Assembly: GCA_010015655.1 (NCBI GenBank)
Contig: ML976665.1
Coordinates: 1 to 64,000 of the forward strand
DNA: 64,000 nt
Direction of reading: 5' to 3'
Source: Bimuria novae-zelandiae CBS 107.79
Lineage: Eukaryota > Ascomycota > Dothideomycetes > Pleosporales > Didymosphaeriaceae
Under the pieces are notes generated by a model. It did no database searches. It saw only the letters and a program-made list of their open reading frames with translations, and was not told the DNA's origin. The translations under genes were made by a program, and so were the position numbers. This document shows positions 22,686-35,100 of this stretch, piece by piece. The first letter of the stretch is position 1; each line of letters begins with the position of its first letter.

Positions 22686-24360
22686 ATGGCAGAGTCTCCC
22701 TCCTCCCAGCACACAGGGTCCCCAGACCCTGTGATCCCTCAGCAGCTTTATACACGCGCCCCAAGACGGCCCCAGGAGGACATGCATCACCGTGCACCCC
22801 TTCTAAGTAGCCAGAACCTTAGTAGGGGCGCTCCTAAACCTCGCGTCTCTAATGCCGTCTAACGCTATATTACCGAGACTTAGCAGATTGCCTAGCTATG
22901 GAACACTATTACTACGGCTTTCGCAGCAGCGGTAGACCAACACGCAGAGAGCTACACTAACCTTTAAGAGGCTAAGATTGCTAAGGAGCTATAGTAAAGA
23001 GTTATTTAGGCTCTAACCTCGCTCTCCCTAAGTAACTCCCCCCCTAGCTCCCGCTGGAGCAGCGACACCGGTCACAGCAACCCTAGGAGCTAAGAGTTAG
23101 GACGCCGCTCTTGGGCGGACGTAGCCAGAGACCCCTAGATCTTAGATAGGGGTGGTAGTTAACCCTTAATCCCTGCTAGGCCCCGGCCTAACCCGCCCGC
23201 TAAGCTAAAAGAAGACAATTAAATATTTGTAGCTATCTCTAACCTGGCAATGCGACTGTAATAACCCTTACCCTTTATAGTAAGGCAGGCAATATGCAAG
23301 AGTATAGTAGAACTCACCCTTAAAGACATACCTACCGCATCACTAATTAACATAGGCTGGGCGATTACCCTAGCAAATGAGAACATCCGGGGCCGACTTC
23401 TAACTTAAGAAAACCAGGAACTTCTAGTAAGAGCGCTAGACGGAGACGCGGTGAGGATCCTAGAACGCTAGACTAACTACGTAGTATAAGGAGTACCTAG
23501 CTCTTTTCGGACCTTGGACGGCACAGAACTACTAACTACTACCTAGCTAGTAGAGGAAGAGGTCTGCTCGCAAACAGGTAAGTAGCTAGTTAGTTATAGG
23601 ACCTTACGACATAGGGCGAATTAGTATAGCCTTACTACCTGGATTATTTTATACAAGGAGCCAGTCCGCTCGTTCCGGCTCTTTGGCACTAGCTAATTCT
23701 CGAAGGAAATCTACAAGCATCCCACCATACAGCGACATAACCTAGGCTGCCAGGGCTACTACAACGCTACTCGCTGTACCCGAGTAGCCCGCTGTGCACA
23801 CTGCGGGGACCGCACGGATAGACACTAAGGATAGTACAGAGACAGTTGCGCCCACAAAGCTATATGTGCCAACTATTATGGCCCTTATCTAGCTAGTTAC
23901 ACTAACTGCCCGGCAGCTCCTCGCCGGGTTAACAGACACATTACTAAGCCTATAAAGACTAAGCTGAAGGCTATCCGTCGCGCAGGCAAAATAGCATAGT
24001 AGCACCTCTATAGGATAGTTAAAGTGGCCCTTAAACAGGTAATACTTCAGCCTAAGGCTCCTCTTATAGAGGTATTAGAGACAGTGCCTTCCCACCTTTC
24101 TGCCCAGAGGCAAGAAGGAGAAAGCAGGGCTACACCTCCCACAACTACTGCCTCCTATGCATCCTCCTCTACTACTGGCAGAGAAAAGAGACCAAGGCGG
24201 GCCGCCACAGGCCAGAGGAGCCTTAATATAGAACAACTGTCTACCAGCAGCATTCGTCCACAATTAACTATTCACACTAACCCGTCCACCTCGAAGAGGG
24301 AAGACGCTAGCATGAGCAATAACCCGCTATTATTATGCTAGAACACCCTTACAATATCCT
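22686..24360 (+). pseudogene. LINE-1 ORF1 (gag-like, zinc knuckles; RIP stops)
   Basis: RNA-binding ORF1 protein. From ATG 22686 (MAESPSSQHTGSPDPVIPQQ) one frame runs to about 24360, broken only by TAG/TAA stops. A Ser/Pro-rich N-terminus is followed by a central region and, at about 23745-23935, a cluster of Cys/His knuckles: CQGYYNATRCTRVARCAHCG, then DSCAHKAICANYY and SYTNCPAAPRR. A basic, Ser/Thr-rich tail follows; the stretch 24024-24341 is open. Layout matches ORF1 of Tad-like elements. It is followed closely by ORF2. Confidence 0.8.
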
Positions 24361-24369
24361 AGCCGACAC

Positions 24370-27300
24370 CAGACATTAACAGCCCAGCCTGTTAAGCAAA
24401 CAACTACGTGTATGCTGGGCTAATGTTAGTAGAAGCTTACCCTGGCACATCACAATACTAGAGGTGGCGTTTTAGAAGGGTATAGATGTTGTGTGTGTTT
24501 AAGAGCCCTTTACATGTGCTAACTTAAGAACTTCCACCCACCCTGGTTTTACACACCTAGCACCTATCAGCACCTGGGACAGCCCCAACACACCAGGCTC
24601 AGCCCGCCCTAGGGTGATGACCTACATCCGCAAAGGATGCCACCTACGATACCAGGCTAGAGAGAGCCTTAACCACCTAGACATGCTGTGGGCTGTAGTG
24701 AATGGAGTGGCAATACTTAACTACTATAGATAGCCACACACCCTACACGTTATCCAATACGTCACACATCTTATACCCCCTCAACTCTGCCTTATAGGAG
24801 GAGACTTTAACGCTAGACATAAATCCTTTAAGCCTACCACCACTACAGCCAACGGAGGTGTGGAGCTAGCTAGATAGGCTACTAACGCGTCTATAGACTA
24901 TATTAGTGTGCTAGGGCAGCCAATACACTGCGCTGGCTATATCCTTGACCTTACCTTCTCTAATATCTTATTTACCTAGTCTGCTATTAATGCTAGCATG
25001 CACAGCGGCTCAGACTATAAGACAATAGTAACCTCTATCCCTCTCTCCACACCAGGCACTCCGCATCTAGAACAGTACCACTACAGAGTCCCCGAGGCAA
25101 GCCTACCTAAATTCACTGGGCTGGTAGAAATAGGTGTCTAGAACATCCCAGACCTGCTTGCAACACAGGATGCAGCACAGCTAGAGGAATGCGTTACGCT
25201 GCTCACAGAGACCATACAGCACTCTGTACAGACAGCAGGCAAGCTCGACCGCAAGGAAGGCCGCGCTACACCATGGTGGACCAAGGAGTGCAAAACTGCC
25301 TACCAGGCCTATAAACATGCTAGGCTGCTCTGCTCTGGCAGTCTACTAGAGGAGAGACAGGCCTTTAAGACTACCGTCCGACAGGCTAAAAGGCAGTACT
25401 GGAGGCATGTCATTAACAATGCTAAGGATAATAAGGACCTGTTTAAGATTATTACCTGGCACAAGCTCACACTAGAGAACCAGGACACTCCTCTTATCGT
25501 AAACAACAGGACAATATTAGACCCCCTAGAGAAGGCAGAGGCTCTTAGAGAGGAAGTCCTCAACCAGTACATAGCAGAGGATGACCTCAGACACTACCCA
25601 GACTAAGAGAATGTAGATGCCCTCCCGTGGAGCACACACATCTCACTAGAGGAAACTGAACGAAACACAGTAGGGGTCTCGAGCACCTCACCAGGCACTA
25701 ACCGCTCTACTATGCGACTACTCCGTGCCTGCTAGGCTCAGGTTGGGGAACTTATACGAAGAATCTTCTAGTAATGCCTTAAGCTTAACCACTTCCTAGC
25801 ACAGTAGAAGCTTGCCGAGGTAGTAATAATACTAAAGACAGGGAAGACAGACCAAACATCACCCTACTCCTAGAGACCTATAGCGCTTCTCTCTTGCATT
25901 AGAAAGGGACTTAAATAAATAGTAGCTAGACAAATTGCGTAGACCGCCATAACACATAAGATCCTCAGCCCCCAGCATAGCGGCGCCCTTCTAAAGCGCT
26001 CTACAGCAGACCTTACTACAGCGTTCACCCACGACACTAAAGCAGCATAGGTACTTAGAAAGCATATCACTATAGTCACCCTAAATATTCAAGGCGCCTT
26101 TAATGCGCTCCTCAAGAACCGCCTGCTACACCAGATGGCCCAACAGGGCTGGCCACAAAGGACCATGCTCTTTATAGACTCATTCCTCACTAACCGGAGG
26201 GTTTAGGTCCGCCTTAGACAGGTTACTACCCCTAGCTACCCTGTCGCCTGTGGCACACCCCAAGGCTCGCCTCTCTCCCCTGTCCTATATACACTGTACC
26301 TAGTAGAGCTACTATCTATGGACATAGAACAGAGGTTTGGATATGCAGACGACATATGTCTATACCAGGCCTTACACTCTATAGACGACAACGTCGAGCT
26401 CCTAGCATTAGATCTAAGGCAGATTAGAGCATAGGGCGAGGCTAACAAGGTCACCTTTGCCCTAGAAAAGCAGGAAATAATACACCTAACTAGACAGCGA
26501 AGCAGCTACGCACCACCATGTGTTATAGATAAGTAGCTCACGATCTACCCTATCCTCCTAAGTAGAGAGCACAGCCAGCCAGCCCTGCGTTAGTTAGGAG
26601 TATGGTTTAACCGCAGACTTACCTTTAGACGACATGTAGCCACACGCACTGTAAAAGCTGCTAGGGTAGCCTATTATATTTGTAGTCTGGCCAGGACTAC
26701 CTATAGACCACTAGCTAGCTCCCTCCGCAAGGCCACTATTGCCTGTGTATACCCGTCGCTTCTGTATGGGACTGAATGCTGGTACAGAGGCCGCACTAAA
26801 TAGCCACATACACTTAAACTAGGCAGGCCTTAAGAGGTTAGCGCTTATATTAGATGGCACATAGCTACTATAGACAAGACACTAGCTATAGCAGCAAGGG
26901 GCATTCTACTAGCGTAGAGAACAACCCCTATAGCTGTACTCTTCTAAGACGCTAGACTACTGTCTGCAGCAATAGCACTAGAGGAAGCTAAACTTAGATT
27001 TGCAACCTACTTGCGAACTATAAATATAGACTATCCTCTTACTAGGCGCACATTAGTATATATAGTAAACAGGGGCGTAAAAACTGGACAACCCCAGCGA
27101 GTTAAGACAAAAGTCTAACAGATAGCATCTCTTCTACTAGAGATCTTTAGGACTACACTCACAGCCCCTTACTACTTAACTAGCTGTCGAACTAACCCAA
27201 CGCTTAGCATAGACAAGAAGACTACAGCTAAGGCTTTTAATATATAGTAGGCCTATCTCCTACTACTAGACGTGACTATCTTCTTAGATGGCTCTAAACA

Positions 27301-28140
27301 GTACACAAAGGAAGGAGAAAAGCGAGTAATCTATGGCTTTATAGTGTATTAGAACAGAAAGCAACTGCAGACTAGACGCAGGTCACTTAACTCTACCTCG
27401 CACGTCTTTAACGCTAAGGCAGTAGGAGTATAAAGAGGCTTCTAGCACACCATAAGACAACTAGAGTTTAATACCTGTCGAATCTAGCTATATATAGACA
27501 GCACCTTAGTTATATGGTGCCTAAGGGGCGATTCACCCCCCACCTCTTAATGGGCCTTTTTGGAGTACCATGGCGCTATAGAGACTCACGACGTCTCTAT
27601 CAAATAGGCCCCCGGACACCTAGGCATTAAAGGAAATGAGGCAGCAGACAGATTAGCTAACCTAGAAGTCTAACACCTATTACCCCTAACGGGTAAAGCT
27701 GCTCTGCCTACACTTTTAGGCATTAAGACAATTGCCCGCAAGACATTATAACACACACAGCAGATCTGGTGGTCTGACAAAAAGAACAAACTCTCTAGAT
27801 GGTACAAAAGCTGGCACCTAGACTATGCACCACGCAGTAGTCTAAAGGAACTAGACCTACTAAGAGCTATCCTAGCCAGACTGCTTTCTATCCAGTCTAG
27901 ACATGGGGATTTTGCCTGGTACCACTAAAAGTATAACTACAAGGATGCAAACCTTACCTGCTTATGCGGACAGGACAAGACACTAGAGCACCTTACGCTC
28001 TGCCGCAAGACCCTAGGGGCCTTTAGTAGATAGCCACTTCAACCACCTACACCACCATCTAGCCGGGCTGACGGCCTGGCGTATACTGCGGTGCTGTTGG
28101 GGGATCCAGAGGCCTTTAAAGCCTTCACCTAACTTACACA
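24370..28140 (+). pseudogene. LINE-1 ORF2: endonuclease, reverse transcriptase, RNase H (RIP stops)
   Basis: Would nick the target and reverse-transcribe the element RNA. APE-like endonuclease: GIDVVCV-EPF (about 24480-24515), LCLIGGDFNARHKSF (about 24788-24830), HSGSDYKTIVTS (about 25002-25040). RT: RPIALLSCIRKGLK (about 25875), TLNIQGAFNALLKNRLL (about 26077-26130), CGTPQGSPLSPVLYTLYL (about 26250-26300) and the catalytic GYADDICLYQ (about 26340-26370), which is intact. RNase H: TIFLDGSKQYTKEG (about 27268), YIDSTLVIWCL (about 27492), APGHLGIKGNEAADRLA (about 27608-27660). The C-terminal knuckle CLCGQDKTLEHLTLCRKTL (about 27958-28015) completes it. Mutation density is lower than in LINE-2. 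Many TAG stops make it non-functional. Confidence 0.85.
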
Positions 28141-28274
28141 GTACTACACTAAGATTTGTCCCCGCTAGCTCTTGCAGCCCTGCAATAGCAACAAGCAATG
28201 TAGCACCTAGCAAGAACTAGGTCTAGCATAATAGCTGTAATACTCCCCACCCCTCTTCCTCTCTTTCCCCTCCC

Positions 28275-28319
28275 CCTACACACACACACACACACACACA
28301 CTCGCTCTCTCTCTCTCTT
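28275..28319. repeat. (CA)n then (CT)n microsatellite in LINE-1 3' region
   Basis: About 12 CA units directly followed by about 7 CT units downstream of ORF2. Part of the LINE-1 3' untranslated region. Confidence 0.9.
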
Positions 28320-30898
28320 AGCATATAGATGCCTCAAAATGCAAGGAAACCACCCTAATGTACATATATCGCTCAGCCTCCCCAACTGGAAGGGGAGCTA
28401 TAGTTCCGAAATGGTAGTAATACCCGCGCAGGCAAGAAATGCTTTCTAGGGTAGTGTGTTAGCACTGTAATTCTATAGCTTAGCACGTTGTATATGCCCT
28501 TCGGGAGGCGAGATGGTGGACTTAATCCCCATTAAAGAGACGTAAAATGAATACCAACCAACCAACCAACCAAGCCACCTGATCCTAATCCTATCCTTAA
28601 TAGGTTCACCCAGGATTAAGAATCAGGCGATAACTCCTTATTAGGGCTCAGCGATCATAATTAGAGAAAGATAGATAGGCTTATATAATTAGCAGTAAAG
28701 GATTAGGGTAGTTAAGATATAAAGAAGATTCGTTAATCGCTCCACCACCTATCTGTCCAAAATAAGCTACTTAAACATAAGATAGATAGGATTAAGCAGG
28801 CACTATCTACTAAGGAGAAGCGCAAAAAGAAGGGCAAGACTTTAGATCTCTAATAGCGCTAGGAGTATTATAGTGGGGCTATCTTATAGTTACTAAGGAA
28901 GGTAAGGGAGGCACGTATTTATTAATCTATTAAGGAGCAGGAGGATAAGCAGCAGTAGCTTTAAAAAGTAAAAATAGTAGAGCTAAAGAAGGTAGCTAAG
29001 CTATACAAGGAGAAAATGTAGCAGGAAAAGCGTGATGCGCGAGAGGCAGCTAAGAAGGCGAAGGAGAAGGAGAGAGCCAAAAAGGCAGCTTAGCGCGCTG
29101 CCTAAAAGTCTGCCCGCGATGCAGAAAAAGCTCTACAACTATCCCAAAAGGGTAAGAGAAAGGCCTCTCAGCCATCTCTACAGAGCAGAAAGCGTCAAAA
29201 ACGTGTTGTTGGTGCTGTAGATGTTGGGGAGGCCTTAGAGGGCGCATCTACTGCCCTAACCAAATCTACACGCAGCGGTCGCGACATTAAGCTTCTAGAT
29301 AGATTTAAATAGTGCAAATGAATCGCAGCTATTAACTTACTACTCTATAAGAAAATCTCGTGATAATATTAATCGTGGGTGGCTCTACAGCCTTATTTCT
29401 AATAGAGCGTTTATGGTGTTGCGCGGGCATTACGCGAATCCGGGCATTACGCGCACGGACACGGTACTAGTTCAGTTCTGGACTAATGTCTCCACCGAAG
29501 GACGAATGGAAGAGAAGGCCATCGCCAATTTTTCTAGTGTACTGGGCATCCATCCTCAAGAATTGGCCTACCGTACTGCGTATAACTACACGCCCTTCCT
29601 TTCGGCCCTGCTATGGGTTGGTAGGCTCATTGTGTTGGAGTATGCGCTACCCTTGCACGCGTACCACACCTTGCAAATCCCGTGGCCAGAGCGCGCTACC
29701 TACCTTAGCCACGTGGAACGTCTTTGCAGCCAGATCTGGCCCAAGTACCTCCAACGAGGGAGCTCATCTCCCATCGGATATTTAATTGAACGCCTTCAGC
29801 ATGGCCGAGCGGTCGCTAAGCACGAAGGTGCGCGTACTAACATCTCATGGTTATCGGACGGTCTGACGCTTGGAATCGACGGATTCTAGCTCTCTATGCG
29901 GCATTTTTGCTAGGCTGTACATCATCTTCTGGCCCGAACCGAGCAGGCAGCACGCGAGCTCATGTTTGATTAGTGGCCTAGGGTAGACTTAAGCCAGATT
30001 AAAGACAGCTTAGTAAGTCGGGCACCCTAACGTGTTTCACCACTCAGTGAACCACACCACTCAGTGAGCCACCCCACCAAAATCGCGACGCGTCTTCTTA
30101 CAACTCTTGCAATGCCGCCCGCCCAACAAGCCTAGTAGGCTTAAAAAGAAGGTAGACTTACTCTATTAAATCACGCGATTTAAAATAAACAAATTTTAAG
30201 CTACTAATATACTAGTAAATTTTATTAAGTTAACTAATTAACTCTTCGCCAACGCGTTCTAGGTACTTTACTTTAGGCTACTACTAACGCTTAGAAATAA
30301 AAGCTACACCCTATAGAGAAGCGCGCTCTAGTAGATTAAATCCTAGACCTTAACTAATGCGGATTTCTACCCTATATTATTAATATATAGCAAATAACAA
30401 ACCATCTACTCGCCGCGCGCGGCTAAGAGCCCCCTCCCTAGCTAGTTAGCAAGAACTAGATATCGCACTTTATTAAAGCTTAGCTAGAGCTCTAGATAAA
30501 GTAAAATAAGAAATTCCACTCTTAGCGCGCGAAATTTAAGAACCTGGTTATAATTCACGCGTGGTTTAAGCTCGTAAATAAGATACGTTAGTTATACGGT
30601 ATCTCTAACTCGGATATCTATAACTTTAACAAGACTAGCTTTATAATAAGAATTACTATAACCTTAAAAGTTATTATAAGCTCTAAGACAGTCGGCCGCG
30701 CGGTTACTATATAGCTAGGTAATTATAAGTAGGTAATAGTAATTAAGTGTATTAACCTATCTAGCTAGTTAATCCTACTATTTATAATCCTATAAGGAAA
30801 GCTCTACTAAGCGAGCTAGTATTAAGGCCTCCTACCTAGCTAGGTTATCGCTGTTAGCGACAACGGCTAGACGACTAATAAGCTTGGCCTTAAGTAAG

Positions 30899-31320
30899 TG
30901 TTAGGATCTGTATTTAGCATCACCAGGCTAACATTCTGAGACGGCCAAGGTCTTATGGGAGCCAATGGTGGCACAGCAATGGGCAGGTCACGTGACTGCT
31001 CGAAGCGCTCGAAGCGAGCAAGTCGAGCAGGTGCATAAGGCCAAGGCTGTGCTCGCTCTGCTCGAGTCGAGCAAGTCGAGCATGCTAAGTATATAGGAAC
31101 ATGAGGATGGACTCTTCCACCTTGTGTTCAACCTGTTTATTAATCTATCGTTTAGATCTAAGTAAGTAACTTTGTTAATTTAATTATGCTATACATACCT
31201 TTAATACTAACACCCCTTTAATACGCGCAAGCTATTAAGACCCCTTATCTTATTACTACTACTCTTGCCCGAGAACCAACCTTAGCCCCTTAGGGATTAG
31301 CTACCCTATTAGACTTAACA
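30899..31320 (+). repeat. 5' LTR of Chromovirus-1
   Basis: 422 bp, TGTTAGGATC...GACTTAACA. It contains GTCACGTGAC, several GCTCGAGTCGAGC-type palindromes and TATATAGG. Compared with the 3' LTR nearly all differences are transitions, as expected of RIP after insertion. Confidence 0.95.
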
Positions 31321-31329
31321 TTTTAAACA

Positions 31330-32120
31330 CCCTTAATATAAGCGGATACGACAACCTTTCCGATGTACCTATAGGTACCCTTAAGGATAGTATCACGACT
31401 ATTAAGGAAGGCACTTATAGTAAACCTAACTTCTTTCACGGAGACTACAAGCACACGGAACTTTAGATCTTATAGCTTAACCTTTACTTCTACGGAACGA
31501 AGGACAAGGACTAGAATAACGCTAACAAGACCGTGTTCGCTGCAACCTTCATGAAAGGGAATGCTTTAAAATGGATTCGACCTTATCTTAACCGTTATCT
31601 GGCTGGAGACAACAAAAACTATGGACCGCAACCTATGGAAGGAATCCACTACGGATAGCTTAACGTTATAATTAGAAAGAAAGGAAGAGGAACAGGCTCT
31701 TACTAGCCAAAGGACAACAAGCGTATCTTAGATAGAACCCGACGCTAGGGAACCAAGACACGCACTTGCTTTATATATAATAAACTAGGTTATATTACTA
31801 GGAACTGTAGATTTAAGAACAAGGTTATTAGACAGTTAAACGTACTATTTGTCGACAAAGAAGAAACCACCGATAAAGAATAGTAGGTAATAGACGCTAT
31901 TAAGCAGATTGACATCCACGACGAAGAATTAGAGCAATTAGAATTACCTAACTTACAACTCTATAAGGATGCACACGAAAGTTTGGCTAATAAAGGAAAG
32001 GAGAAGGAATTAATACCTTAATCTCCTACACCTTACCCTAGCTAGAGCAAACCTGTTACTAGCAAGACGACGAATGTTTTCGACTTCTTAAAAAAACACT
32101 AACTAAGGGAAGGAGACTTT
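31330..32120 (+). pseudogene. Chromovirus-1 gag with internal deletion
   Basis: Capsid/nucleocapsid protein. The N-terminal part reads KPNFFHGDYKHTEL (about 31425-31465) and ALKWIRPYLNRYLAG (about 31565-31607); it then jumps to NYGPQPMEGI (about 31615-31645), which in Chromovirus-2 lies about 460 bp further on. The knuckle TRTCFIYNKLGYITRNCR (about 31756-31815) keeps C and C but the second Cys and the His are Tyr. Stops are TAG/TAA. The deletion removes most of the C-terminal capsid region. Confidence 0.75.
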
Positions 32121-32129
32121 GGGTTTATG

Positions 32130-35100
32130 GCGATAGAATAATAAGACTACTTAGAAGCATTTTTTCACGCTTACCAACCTAACCTAGTTAGTAAAGCGGC
32201 ACGAGAAATGGCGGACCACCGCTACGCCCACGAAGACCCCAAGAAGAAATACCTAAACGAAAGCCCAAACTACGAACTATAGTACGACCTGGACCACCGT
32301 AATCCTACGCATGAGACCATACGATAGACCCTCTATAGAGAAGACTAATATACCATTTATTACCAAGCTAAGGAATACAGTTACTTTCCCCAAACGTATT
32401 AATAATATAAATAGGAGTGGTTTAACTACCTTATCGCCTATTATAACGTTCACCTTTAGGATAAGCGCAAAACGCGATACTTTCCACACCTTAACTAAGC
32501 GTTAAACTAAGTAATATTGCTACTAGTTAATAGAAAATGCGCATCCGACAAGTGGCAAACATGCTTACACCCCGATTATAAGGAATATAAAAAGTAAAAA
32601 GAAAAGCATGGGTTTAATCGCATACTAAAAGGGACTACGACCCTTAGGATTAAAACGGTACAGAAGGAAGAAAACGATAAAGCTCTCCTAAAAAAGGCTT
32701 AGTAGTAGCCTTAGGAGAAGAAGAAGGAAGGACACCTTAATCCTATAAAGCTACCTATAGATAAGATATCTTTTTTAGACCTAGGCTTAGGAGGGAAGAC
32801 GCCTTTAGAGAGCTAAATGCTATTAATAGCTAAGCACTAATTAAGCTACTAGTTTAGCTTAAAGGAACATAGATAAAGGCCATGCTGGATTTAGGAGCAT
32901 AACAAAGCTATATCTCGCGAAAGGCACTTAATAGAGCAGGACTCTATAAGCGTTAGAAGGCAGAAGCTTATGTTATCCATGTCGCGAATAGACACCTAAT
33001 GCCAGGCATGCCACAAGTTGAATACGAGGTCGAGACGACACTTAAGATCCATAGACACTAGGAAACGATTACCCTCGATATCCTTAAGGAAGCTAGTCAC
33101 GATGTGATATTAGGACTAACCTAGTTTAGGAAGCATAACCCTATAATTAATTAGGAACGATAAACGCTATCCTTTAAGCGCTGCAACTATGCATCGTAAG
33201 TAAAGCCTACGCATTAGTAGAGTTTAATAGTAAATAAGAAAGCTATTAACACTATAGTCTCGAAATTAAAGATTAAGAATAGATTAACCTTAGCAGACGC
33301 TGGCAGGAACCACCAGGTTACAGAGCGCGAGACAGTGGATAAGCCAATTCTTGCGAAGGAAAGAGAGCAACGCACAACCCACGTTATCCCCAAATAGTTT
33401 ATAGAATAGAGCTATCTGTTTTAAGAAGAGGAAGGAAAAGCAAATCTACCTAAGCACTAACCCTAGGATTATACGATTAACCTAGAAGAAGGGAAGACGC
33501 CACCCTTTAGACTACTATACGTAAAATCGGGCAAAGAACTCCAACAAGAAAAAGAATTTATTAAGACAAACCTAGCAAAAGGATATATACGACTATTAAC
33601 GTTACTAGTGGCAAGCCTATTTATATTTATACCTAAGAAGAGCGGCGAACCAAGGCCCTACGTGGACTATTAAAAACTTAATAATATAACGATTAAGAAT
33701 CGCTATCTACTACCAAATATTACAGAACTACAAGACAGGCTAGCATAGGTAAAGGTATTCACCTCGCTAGACCTACGCGATGGATACCACCTTATCTAGA
33801 TTAAGGAAGGTAAAGAATAGAAGATAGCATTTAGGTCTTAATATAGACTATTCGAGTACACTATTATGCTATTTGGACTTACGAACGCGCTAGCAACATT
33901 TTAAGCGCTTATTAATAACGTACTCTAATATTACCTAGACATCTTTATTATCGTATACATAGACGATATCCTAATCTACTTAGACAACCTCGACGACCAT
34001 GCGGAACATGTTAAGATAGTACTTAAAGAACTTAACAACTTATATTTATAGCTTAAACTAGAAAAATGCAAGTTCTTTTAGACAGAACTTAAATTTTTAG
34101 GATATATTATTAACATAGAAGGAATTAAGGTAAGCCCTGACAAGATCGAATACGTTAAGAACTAGCTACGACTAAAAATAGCAAAGAATATCTAAGAATT
34201 CTTAGGATTTTATAGATTTAACTAATAATTTATCTAAGATTACGCAAAGATCATAATACCCCTTATAAACCTTACTAGGAAGGATACACCCTTTGAATAG
34301 ATAATAGAATGCGAAGAAGCATTTTAGACACTACGCAAAGCATGTATCGAACCACCGGTACTTATGCACTTCCAGGACGGAAAACTAATAAAGATTAAGA
34401 TAGACGTAAGCGATTTGGCACTAGGAGCATACGCTAAATAAAAGAAGAATAGACATTAGCACCTAATCGCTTACTACTTATATAAACTTAACGATGCAGA
34501 ATCACGATACGATATACATAATAAAGAACTATATATAATTATTAAAGCACTAAAGCATTAGAGAATCTACGCACATAGCTGCTTAGACCTTATAATCTTT
34601 ATAAACCACAAGAATCTTCTTAGATTCACAACAACCAAAAAATTAACACCTCGACAAGCGAGATGGGCAGAGACTTTAGGACAATATAAGTTTAAAATCA
34701 TGTACACTCTAGGCAGAGAAAACGGACGAGTAGACGCCTTAAGCAGACGCAGCGACCTCGCAGGAGATAAGATTAAAACCTACTTAGCAATTCTAAAATA
34801 GAACGATAATAGATTATTAGAACTAACTATGGAACTTAACCAACTCCTTATGGCAACACGAGAAGTACCCAAGGACCAATAGACGGAAATTATACGGTAA
34901 TACCACGATAACCCTGTGTACGGACACCCAGGCATTACTAAGATAATGGAACTCATCTAACGGAACTATAGCTTTAAAGGAATTAAGGAAGTAGTAACTG
35001 AATACATCCGCAAATGCGCAGACTACTAACGCAATAAACACGCAACATATCGTAAATACAGAGAAATGTAAGCCATCTAAATACTGATAGCACCATGGGA

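Larger units (their letters stand above)
22525..28586 (+). mobile_element. LINE-1, full-length Tad-like non-LTR retrotransposon with 13-bp TSD
   Basis: Element 22538-28573 (about 6.0 kb). The target duplication GCCACCTRATCCT lies at 22525-22537 and 28574-28586 (A on the left, G on the right, one RIP-type change). The 3' tail is a short tandem CCAA repeat (about 28555-28573). Both ORFs are on the plus strand. It interrupts the Fot-D transposase, whose frame rejoins exactly across the duplication. Confidence 0.92.
21404..29312 (+). pseudogene. Fot-D transposase (CENP-B HTH plus DDE_1), split by LINE-1
   Basis: Joined 21404-22537 and 28587-29312 gives one frame of 620 codons with no frameshift. 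N-terminus: MDPYQDAIDEIESREPGEDF, then the two helix-turn-helix modules (ATRRGLERSTLGRRHRG; NFASTIAKEPVSESWVTRFI). DDE core: YNMDEKGCLIG (first Asp, about 21869-21901), LLIIDSHGSYVT (second Asp, about 22225), then PLNVTMFKPL and the acidic third site region ASITKDNFFPLF (about 22425). After LINE-1 the C-terminus is charged and coiled-coil-like (KLYKEKM, REAAKKAKEKERAKKAA) and ends LLDRFK at 29312. Up to about 22200 it is almost unmutated, with one CAA-to-TAA type stop at 21839; beyond that RIP stops are dense. Confidence 0.88.
21317..29464 (+). mobile_element. Fot-D, Fot1/pogo-like transposon carrying LINE-1
   Basis: 51-bp inverted termini with one C/T difference: left 21317-21367 (CCGTGTCCGTGCGCGTAATG...) and right 29414-29464, each with TA outside (21315-21316, 29465-29466). 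Each terminus contains a direct repeat of GCGTAATGCCCG. Without LINE-1 (22538-28573 and one 13-bp TSD copy) the element is about 2.1 kb, usual for Fot1-like elements. Left flank is Fot-A, right flank is a host gene, so the two flanks do not match as one target. Confidence 0.92.

Noticed and set aside
29486..29785. Second open frame over the host gene fragment
   Set aside because: Overlaps the frame that rejoins across two transposons; no independent support.
32277..32505. Open frames on both strands in Chromovirus-1
   Set aside because: Short frames within degraded pol; not matched by a conserved counterpart in Chromovirus-2, unlike the antisense ORF further downstream.
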